From: Actinomycetes bacterium
GTDB lineage: Bacteria; Actinomycetota; Actinomycetes; Actinomycetales; Microbacteriaceae
Direction: 5' to 3'
NCBI GenBank assembly: GCA_023421635.1
Contig: JAEZSU010000069.1
Span: forward strand, 1 to 5,685
Length of the DNA stretch: 5,685 nucleotides
Part shown: one piece after another, positions 1 through 5,685 of the stretch
How the letters are laid out: each line of letters begins with the position of its first letter
Position numbering within the stretch: position 1 is the stretch's first letter
The notes under the pieces: generated by a model
The model's input: only the letters and a program-made list of their open reading frames with translations
Database searches by the model: none
What the model was told of the DNA's origin: nothing
Made by a program: the position numbers and the translations under genes

Positions 1-1643
1 AGATTGGGGTCCTCGCCGCGGGCGAGGCCCGCGTACTCGATGCGGAGCAGTCCGTCGCGCGTCGCGACCTTGACCCACATGCGCCGGCGCGGCACGAACA
101 GGGCGAGCATGAGTCCCACCATCGCCAGCACGGCGAAGGCGAGCACCCAGGGCGCGGCGACGTCGTGGTGGATGGACAGCGAAACGTACCGTTTCACCGA
201 CTGCGAGTAGTCGCCCGTGCCGGCGCCTGCCGGCGTCTCGTCCTCGAAGGTGACGGTGCCGAGGCCGTCGGGCAGGTCGACGGTGGTGCCCGGCAGCAGC
301 TGGATCGAGTCGACCCCGGTGTCGCCGCCGGTGAGCTGGGTCATCCCGGTCGGGTCGAGCGTGTAGACCGACCGGGCGGTGCCGTCGTCGATGCCGAGGT
401 CGCCGGCGTACACGTTGAGGGTCAGCACGGGGTATTCGAGGTCCGGGTAGATCGAGGTGAACGCACCGGAGTCGAGGGGCTGCATGGTCGGGTAGAAGAA
501 GCCGATGAGGCCGAGCTGGTCGGCGAGCCCGTCGGTCACCTTCACGACGCCGAGCGAGGTCATGTTCCCGTCCTGCGGCAGGAACGCCACGGAGTCGTGG
601 AAGACGACCGAGCCCTCGGGGTCCCGGATGGTGATGGTCGGGGCGTAGCCGTTGCCCATGAGGTAGATGCGGTCGCCGGCGACGTCCAGCGGATGGTTCA
701 CCCGCACGTCGCCGTCGACGGGCTCCTCGCCCGGCCGGGTCACGGTCACGTGGGCGGCGAAGTCGCCCGCCTGCCCGGCACCGCGCTCCCCGAAGGGCAC
801 GTAGCTCACGTCGAACTCGTCGAGGGCGACCGAGTACGGGGTGAGGGTGTCCGCGTTGACGAGGCGACCGGGGTTGAACGAGGAGTAGAACGTGAGCGCG
901 TTCGTGAACGAGGTGCCCTCGATGATCGCCCGCTGCCCGGTGTACGTGTACGCGCCGCCGATGCCGACCGCGAGGAGCACACCCACGAGCGACACGTGGA
1001 AGAGCAGGTTGCCGGTCTCGCGCAGGTAGCCGCGTTCGGCCGAGACCGACGTCGTGCCCTTGCCGTCGTACCGCTCGATCCGGTAGCCGGCGGAGCGCAG
1101 CTGCTTCGCCGCGGCCTCGACGGCCGCCTCGGCGGCGGCGTCCGCATCCGCCCCCGCGGCGACCGGCACGGTCACGGCGGTGTGGTGCTCGAGCCGGGAG
1201 AGGCGGGCGGGGGTGCGCGGCGGACGGGTGCGCAGCGCACGCCAGTGGTGGCGGGTGCGGGGGATGACGCAGCCGATGAGCGAGATGAACAGCAGGATGT
1301 AGATCGCCGAGAACCAGGAGGATGCGTACACGTCGAACAGCTGCAGCCCGTCGAGCACCGGGAACAGGTCGGGGTTGTCCGACTTCCACTGCGTGACGCC
1401 GTTCGGGTCGGCGGTGCGCTGCGGGAAGATCGAGCCGGGCACCGCGGCGATCGCGAGCAGCAGCAGGAGCACGAGCGCGGTGCGCATGCTGGTGAGCTGT
1501 CGCCACCCCCACCGCATCCAGCCGACGAACCCGAGGCGCGGCGAGGCGACCTCGTCGCCGCCGGTGGCGGGCGCGTCGCCGTCGATGTGGTCGGAGGGCC
1601 GCAGCGGATCGGCGGCCGGCGTGTCAGAGCGCAGGCGTGACAC
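1..1643 (-). CDS. resB: Cytochrome c biogenesis protein ResB (Ccs1), C-terminus cut by window edge
   Basis: ResB/Ccs1 is the membrane component of the System II cytochrome c synthetase that, with CcsA/CcsB, brings haem to apocytochrome c on the outer face of the membrane. I translated this frame by hand: it stays open from a GTG at 1643 to base 1, giving 547 residues. After a hydrophilic N-terminus of about 45 residues come TM1 (about 55-73), TM2 (about 110-127), TM3 (about 213-231, with LLFHVSLVG), an extracytoplasmic domain of about 265 residues, and TM4 (about 499-517) followed by the basic PRRRMWVKV. This topology and the IHHD motif just before TM4 (491-494) match the ResB family. The start is supported by a purine-rich AGGGGG at 1653-1658, 9 nt upstream. 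The gene overlaps the end of ccdA by 20 nt. Only a short C-terminal tail should be missing, judged from family lengths as I recall them. A ccsA/ccsB gene is expected next, off the left edge. Confidence 0.93.
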   Translation of the reverse strand, partial: MSRLRSDTPAADPLRPSDHIDGDAPATGGDEVASPRLGFVGWMRWGWRQLTSMRTALVLLLLLAIAAVPGSIFPQRTADPNGVTQWKSDNPDLFPVLDGLQLFDVYASSWFSAIYILLFISLIGCVIPRTRHHWRALRTRPPRTPARLSRLEHHTAVTVPVAAGADADAAAEAAVEAAAKQLRSAGYRIERYDGKGTTSVSAERGYLRETGNLLFHVSLVGVLLAVGIGGAYTYTGQRAIIEGTSFTNALTFYSSFNPGRLVNADTLTPYSVALDEFDVSYVPFGERGAGQAGDFAAHVTVTRPGEEPVDGDVRVNHPLDVAGDRIYLMGNGYAPTITIRDPEGSVVFHDSVAFLPQDGNMTSLGVVKVTDGLADQLGLIGFFYPTMQPLDSGAFTSIYPDLEYPVLTLNVYAGDLGIDDGTARSVYTLDPTGMTQLTGGDTGVDSIQLLPGTTVDLPDGLGTVTFEDETPAGAGTGDYSQSVKRYVSLSIHHDVAAPWVLAFAVLAMVGLMLALFVPRRRMWVKVATRDGLLRIEYAGLARGEDPN

Positions 1644-2361
1644 CGGCGATCACCCCCTGCAGATCGGACATGAGCACGTTCCACAGCCCGGAGACCATCA
1701 GCAGACCGAGCGCGATGAGCAGCACGCCGCCGATGATGTTCACCGCACGGATGTGGCGGCGCACGAAGGCGATGGAACGGGACGCCCAGCCGAAGCCGAG
1801 CGCGATGAGCACGAACGGGATGCCGAGCCCGAGCGAGTACACGAGGCCGAGCAGTGCGCCACGGCCGGCGGAGGCCTGGTCGAAGGACATCCCGAGGATG
1901 ACGGCGAGCGTGGGGCCGATGCACGGCGCCCACCCGAGGCCCATGGCAAGGCCCAGCAGCGGCGCCCCGACGAGGCCGAGGTTGCCCTTCACGGCAGGCT
2001 TGAGGGTGCGCTGGGCGAATCCGAACAGGCCGATGAAGACGAGGCCGAGCAGGATGATGACGACACCCATGATGCGGGTGATGACGTCCTTGTAGACGAA
2101 AAGGAACCCGCCGAACGCGCCGCCGAGGATGTTCATCGCCATGAACACGACCGTGAACCCGGCGATGAACAGCAGCACGCCGCCGAGGAGCCGCCCGCGT
2201 CCCGCGGCCTGGCCGCTCCGGGGCGCCACAGCGCCGCCGAGGAACCCGAGGTAGCCGGGGACGAGCGGCAGCACGCAGGGCGAGAGGAACGAGACGAGCC
2301 CCGCGGCGAGTGCGATCGGCACCGCGAGCCAGAGCGTGCCGTCCGCGACGATGCCGGTCAC
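1624..2361 (-). CDS. ccdA: Cytochrome c biogenesis protein CcdA (transmembrane thiol-electron carrier)
   Basis: CcdA is a short DsbD-like membrane protein that moves reducing equivalents from cytoplasmic thioredoxin to extracytoplasmic TlpA/ResA proteins. The 245-residue product has six hydrophobic segments (about 12-34, 57-80, 94-115, 133-158, 168-190, 205-225). The two redox cysteines lie in the family motifs LSPCVLPLVPGYLGFLGG (Cys29, TM1) and GWAPCIGPTLA (Cys147, TM4), so the active pair is intact. The frame stays open further upstream to 2682, but that part overlaps tlpA and reads as Arg-rich nonsense. The GTG at 2361 is preferred: it gives a normal family length, follows GGAG at 2367-2370 with a 5-nt spacer, and overlaps the tlpA stop as GTGA, implying coupled translation. 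The 3' end overlaps the resB start by 20 nt. Confidence 0.95.
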   Translation of the reverse strand: MTGIVADGTLWLAVPIALAAGLVSFLSPCVLPLVPGYLGFLGGAVAPRSGQAAGRGRLLGGVLLFIAGFTVVFMAMNILGGAFGGFLFVYKDVITRIMGVVIILLGLVFIGLFGFAQRTLKPAVKGNLGLVGAPLLGLAMGLGWAPCIGPTLAVILGMSFDQASAGRGALLGLVYSLGLGIPFVLIALGFGWASRSIAFVRRHIRAVNIIGGVLLIALGLLMVSGLWNVLMSDLQGVIAGVTPAL

Positions 2362-2963
2362 GAGGTCTCCGCGAGGGTGTCGCGGACGAGCGTCTCCAGG
2401 ATGGATGCCTCGGGCAGCTGTCCGATGATGCGCGACGCGACCCGGCCCTCGGCGTCGAGCACGAGGGTGACCGGCACGGCGGTGAGCGGCACCGCATCCG
2501 CGAACGCGAGCGTGAGATCGCCGTCGTCGACCGCGATGAGGGTCGGATAGTCCAGCCCGTACGTGGTCATGAAGGATGCGGCCGTCTCGGGCTGGTCGTA
2601 GATGTTGACCCCGAGGAACGCCACGTCCTGCCCGGCGAACTCCGCCACCGCGGCGGCGAGGTCGGGCGCCTCCGCGCGGCACGGCCCGCAGGCGGCGTAC
2701 CAGAAGTTCACGACCACGACCTGCCCGGCGTAGTCGGCGCTCGTGACGGTCGCACCGGTCTCGGTGGTGCCGTCGAAGACGATGGGTTCGCCGCGCTCGG
2801 CGGGCGCCGTCTCGAGCACGCGCGAGTCACCGGCGATGAAGCCCTTGTTGGATCCCTCGAGGTACTGCTCGGCGAGGGGATCGCTGCTGCAGGCGACGAG
2901 GCCTGCGGCCAGGCCGGTCGCGAGCAGCCCCGCGGCGATGCGTCGGATGGTCCGGATACTCAT
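2358..2963 (-). CDS. TlpA/ResA-family thiol-disulfide reductase, lipoprotein
   Basis: A membrane-anchored thioredoxin-fold protein that probably reduces the CxxC haem site of apocytochrome c, using electrons from CcdA. The 201-residue product starts MSIRTIRRIA, continues with a hydrophobic stretch and has a lipobox LVAC, so Cys25 is the predicted lipidated residue and the protein sits on the outer membrane face. The thioredoxin-like domain runs from about 58 to 198. The active site is FWYAACGPCRAEAPDL (Cys92 and Cys95), and the cis-proline loop is AVPVTLVLD (Pro164). The residue before the first cysteine is Ala, where many TlpA proteins have Trp. The ATG at 2963 is chosen because it gives a clean signal peptide and overlaps the upstream stop as ATGA; the longer reading to 3185 lies inside the phosphatase gene. 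Its place next to ccdA and resB points to cytochrome c maturation rather than general oxidative folding. Whether to call it ResA, CcsX or TlpA cannot be settled here. Confidence 0.93.
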   Translation of the reverse strand: MSIRTIRRIAAGLLATGLAAGLVACSSDPLAEQYLEGSNKGFIAGDSRVLETAPAERGEPIVFDGTTETGATVTSADYAGQVVVVNFWYAACGPCRAEAPDLAAAVAEFAGQDVAFLGVNIYDQPETAASFMTTYGLDYPTLIAVDDGDLTLAFADAVPLTAVPVTLVLDAEGRVASRIIGQLPEASILETLVRDTLAETS

Positions 2964-3589
2964 ACCGCCCCCACGTCCACGGAACCGTCGGTGCTCGCCG
3001 GTTCCGCATAGCCGACCTCGTGCCAGGCACCGGGGCCGCCGCCGAAGCTCGTCACGCTCGAGAGTGCGCAGCGGCGACGGCGCGGGTCGTGCCGGAGCGG
3101 GAGGCCCATGACGGCCAGGTGCGTCACCCAGATGGGGAGCTGGTGGCTGACGATGACGACGTCGCCGTCCGGCACCGCGTTCCACGCGTCGGCCATGGCC
3201 GCCTCCATCCGGTCCACGACCTGCACGTACGGCTCGCCCCAGCTGGGGATCTCCGGACGGCGCAGGTGGCGCCAGTTGGCGGGGTTGCGGAGGGCGCGCG
3301 ACATCCGCTTGCCCTCGAAGACGTTGGTGGGTTCGATGACCCGTTCGTCGATCACCGGGTCGATCCCGAACCGCTCCGTGAACGGCTCGGCGGACTGCCG
3401 GGTGCGAAGCAGCGGCGAGCAGACGAGCGCGGTGACGGGTCGGGTGAGCCGGTGCACGTAGTCCGCCGCCTGCCGCGCCATCTCACGACCGTCGACGCTC
3501 AGCGGGAACTCCGGAAGCCGGCCGTACAGCACACGGGCCGGGTTGTGGACCTCTCCGTGGCGCACGAGATGAAGGCGTTCGGCGGGCAC
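2960..3589 (-). CDS. Histidine phosphatase family protein (phosphoglycerate mutase superfamily)
   Basis: The 209-residue protein has the hallmarks of a cytoplasmic histidine phosphatase: the N-terminal LVRHGEVHNP (Arg10, nucleophile His11, Gly12), CSPLLRTRQSAEP with a candidate phosphate-binding Arg (62 or 64), ERVIEPTN with an acidic residue (Glu86) and VIVSHQLPIW with the second catalytic histidine (His149). This supports hydrolysis of a phosphate ester. The substrate cannot be read from the sequence, and it should not be called a glycolytic phosphoglycerate mutase. The GTG at 3589 is the first possible start, because an in-frame TAA lies four codons upstream (3599-3601). No Shine-Dalgarno is seen; instead a TAAAAT box ends 6 nt before the GTG. 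Its stop overlaps the tlpA start (ATGA), so it heads the cytochrome c maturation operon. A phosphatase at this position is also known in mycobacteria (Rv0525, from memory), but I know of no established role in cytochrome assembly. Confidence 0.93.
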   Translation of the reverse strand: MPAERLHLVRHGEVHNPARVLYGRLPEFPLSVDGREMARQAADYVHRLTRPVTALVCSPLLRTRQSAEPFTERFGIDPVIDERVIEPTNVFEGKRMSRALRNPANWRHLRRPEIPSWGEPYVQVVDRMEAAMADAWNAVPDGDVVIVSHQLPIWVTHLAVMGLPLRHDPRRRRCALSSVTSFGGGPGAWHEVGYAEPASTDGSVDVGAV

Positions 3590-3595
3590 GGCTCG

Positions 3596-3601
3596 ATTTT
3601 A
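3596..3601 (-). promoter_or_regulatory. Putative -10 box (TAAAAT) of the phosphatase-tlpA-ccdA-resB operon
   Basis: TAAAAT on the minus strand is separated by six bases (CGAGCC) from the GTG start at 3589, which would place the transcription start at or next to the start codon. It is one of the few AT-rich spots in the window and lies in the 59-bp gap after the membrane-protein gene. No convincing -35 is visible; the hexamer at a 17-bp spacing is CCTCTT. Transcription may also read through from the upstream gene, since no strong terminator separates them. Confidence 0.55.
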
Positions 3602-3648
3602 CGTGGCAGCCGGATATGAAGAGGCTGAGCGTCGGCTGGACGCGGACG

Positions 3649-4149
3649 TCACCCGAGGGCGGCGCCGACGAGCCACGCGCCCAGGAGCCAGCCCAGCACG
3701 CCGGCGGCGAGCCCGGCGAACGGCACCCAGAACGCGATGCGCCGGCGCACCAGGAGCAGGATGACGACGACCACGCCGGCGAGCCACGCCACCCAGGGGG
3801 CGAGGATCGCGGTCCACATGCCGACTTCCATCTGCGTGATGCTGCAGCCCGCGCCGCACGAGTCCGACGCGAAGGCCAGGAAGAGCGCGAGCACCGACCC
3901 GAAGCCTGCGGCCGCCGCGCCGCCGACGAGGAGAACCGTGCTGAGCGCGATGTCCCACAGCCGGTGCGGGCGCGGCGACGCGGACCCCGCGGCGGGGGCC
4001 GGCTCGGACCGGCGGCCGGTCGCGGGCTCCGGACGGGTCGCGGCGGGGCGATGTCCGGTGGCCGTGGGCGCATCCGTCCCCTCCACCCGGTACGCGGACG
4101 ACGGCATCGTGTACACCTCGCGCGGTGCCTCGTGGCGGGGTTCACTCAC
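3649..4149 (-). CDS. Uncharacterised three-TM membrane protein with Pro/Ala-rich N-terminus and CxxxC loop
   Basis: I do not recognise the family. The 166-residue product has a hydrophilic, Pro/Ala/Arg-rich and probably disordered N-terminus (1-62), then three hydrophobic segments (about 67-94, 112-134 and 139-164). The RRR between TM2 and TM3 should be cytoplasmic by the positive-inside rule. That puts the tail inside and the TM1-TM2 loop outside; this loop contains Cys98 and Cys102 (SDSCGAGCS). The start is uncertain: the GTG at 4149 is preferred because a TACGAT box ends 6 nt before it, whereas a GTG at 4185 would add 12 residues, lie upstream of that box and read as low-complexity sequence. 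The gene is divergent from aspS and sits 59 bp upstream of the phosphatase on the same strand. The cysteine pair beside thiol-redox genes is suggestive, but no function can be assigned. Confidence 0.82.
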   Translation of the reverse strand: MSEPRHEAPREVYTMPSSAYRVEGTDAPTATGHRPAATRPEPATGRRSEPAPAAGSASPRPHRLWDIALSTVLLVGGAAAAGFGSVLALFLAFASDSCGAGCSITQMEVGMWTAILAPWVAWLAGVVVVILLLVRRRIAFWVPFAGLAAGVLGWLLGAWLVGAALG

Positions 4150-4155
4150 GCCGCC

Positions 4156-4161
4156 ATCGTA
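4156..4161 (-). promoter_or_regulatory. Putative -10 box (TACGAT) for the membrane-protein gene
   Basis: TACGAT on the minus strand is followed by six bases (GGCGGC) and then the GTG at 4149. This is the same spacing as at the phosphatase gene and suggests a leaderless transcript. The hexamer 17 bp upstream (TGCGGC) is a poor -35 match. The match could be chance, but it falls in the short divergent gap where a promoter is required. Confidence 0.5.
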
Positions 4162-4196
4162 GGGGCGCGGGGCCGCGCGCCGCACCCGCGGCCACG

Positions 4197-4202
4197 TAGA
4201 CT
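4197..4202 (+). promoter_or_regulatory. Putative -10 box (TAGACT) for aspS
   Basis: TAGACT matches the first, second and last positions of the actinobacterial -10 consensus TANNNT. It lies eight bases (GGTCTCTC) before the GTG start of aspS. With a usual 6-8 nt spacing, transcription would start within about two bases of the start codon, leaving no room for a Shine-Dalgarno; none is seen. The -35 position is GC-only and unconvincing. The box is about 35 bp from the opposing TACGAT, so the two promoters are back to back. Confidence 0.55.
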
Positions 4203-4210
4203 GGTCTCTC

Positions 4211-5554
<1,344 letters not shown>

Positions 5555-5559
5555 CCCGC

Positions 5560-5577
5560 CGCCCCCGCAAGGGGGCG
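5560..5577 (+). terminator. Hairpin after aspS, probable terminator
   Basis: A perfect 7-bp stem (CGCCCCC / GGGGGCG) closes on a GCAA tetraloop of the stable GNRA class, beginning 6 nt after the aspS stop. No T-tract follows, so it is not a canonical intrinsic terminator. GC-rich stems without a U-run are common at 3' ends in actinobacteria. It may terminate transcription or protect the 3' end. Confidence 0.6.
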
Positions 5578-5685
5578 CGCTGACCCTGCACCGGGGCACC
5601 CCGACCCCGGGCCCGCTGACCCGGGACCGCCGAGGACCGCGAGACTGCACCGCCGCCACGAGACTGCCGACGATGGATGCGGTCT
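5578..5685. other. Intergenic region downstream of aspS, no gene recognised
   Basis: About 108 bp to the window end without a convincing reading frame. It is GC-rich, with CCCGGG palindromes and runs of C and G, followed by two copies of CGAGACTGC. The ATGGATGCG near the end (5673-5681) could begin a gene, but too little sequence remains to judge. Confidence 0.5.
5640..5667. repeat. Two direct copies of CGAGACTGC, 19 bp apart
   Basis: The 9-mer CGAGACTGC occurs at 5640-5648 and 5659-5667, and I found it nowhere else in the window. The intervening bases are GC-only apart from two A residues. This could be half of a longer intergenic repeat, a binding site with two half-sites, or chance. Confidence 0.4.

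Noticed and set aside
165..1640. 491-codon open frame on the plus strand
   Set aside because: It is antisense to resB. The product is Arg/Gly/Val/Glu-rich low-complexity sequence with no recognisable domain, as expected for a mirror frame in GC-rich DNA, while the opposite strand gives a well-formed ResB.
1172..2497. 441-codon minus-strand open frame, and the overlapping 391-codon plus-strand frame at 1375-2550
   Set aside because: Both give Arg/Pro/Ser-rich or Glu/Arg-rich sequence without domains and overlap the clear ccdA, tlpA and resB genes.
2362..2682. N-terminal extension of the ccdA frame
   Set aside because: It would overlap tlpA by over 300 bp, is Arg/Gly-rich, and would bury the first membrane helix deep in the protein. 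The GTG at 2361 has a ribosome site and a GTGA overlap.
2964..3185. N-terminal extension of the tlpA frame
   Set aside because: It lies within the phosphatase gene and would destroy the lipoprotein signal peptide that begins at the ATG at 2963.
4150..4185. Longer start (GTG at 4185) for the membrane protein
   Set aside because: It adds only low-complexity Arg/Pro residues, lies upstream of the likely -10 box and approaches the aspS promoter. Not fully excluded.
5592..5603. CGGGG-CA-CCCCG hairpin downstream of aspS
   Set aside because: A five-pair stem leaves only a 2-nt loop and competing CCCCGGG pairings exist nearby; such short stems are expected by chance in this base composition.

Overview
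The window is high-GC DNA (roughly 70% by eye) with GTG starts, GC-ending codons and tightly packed genes, which points to an actinobacterium. Gene content and base style suggest Microbacteriaceae (Microbacterium-like), but this is an inference from composition and gene order, not a taxonomic identification. No mobile element, CRISPR array, rRNA or tRNA is visible. Five genes lie on the minus strand and one on the plus strand, back to back around a 61-bp divergent promoter region.

Minus-strand block, read right to left: (i) an uncharacterised 166-aa membrane protein with a Pro/Ala-rich cytoplasmic tail and a CxxxC extracytoplasmic loop (3649-4149); (ii) a histidine phosphatase of the phosphoglycerate-mutase superfamily (2960-3589); (iii) a TlpA/ResA-type thiol-disulfide lipoprotein (2358-2963); (iv) the membrane thiol-electron transporter CcdA (1624-2361); (v) the cytochrome c haem-lyase component ResB/Ccs1 (1-1643), whose C-terminus runs off the left edge. 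Genes ii-v overlap at every junction (ATGA, GTGA, then a 20-nt overlap), so they form a translationally coupled operon. This is the actinobacterial System II cytochrome c maturation cluster: CcdA carries electrons across the membrane, TlpA reduces the haem-binding CxxC of apocytochrome c, and ResB, with CcsA/CcsB expected just off the left edge, delivers haem. The order phosphatase-TlpA-CcdA-ResB matches what I recall of Rv0525-Rv0528 in Mycobacterium tuberculosis.

Plus-strand block: aspS (4211-5554) encodes a 447-aa archaeal/eukaryotic-type aspartyl-tRNA synthetase without the large GAD insertion of the usual bacterial enzyme. It is followed by a GC-rich hairpin with a GCAA tetraloop, and then by about 108 bp of apparently non-coding sequence to the window end that carries a short repeated motif.

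I see no obviously new multi-gene system. The points most worth a second look are the hybrid specificity and motif-3 residues of AspRS, three promoters whose -10 boxes sit only 6-8 nt before GTG starts (leaderless mRNAs), a phosphatase of unknown role embedded in a cytochrome c operon, and the CxxxC membrane protein next to thiol-redox genes.
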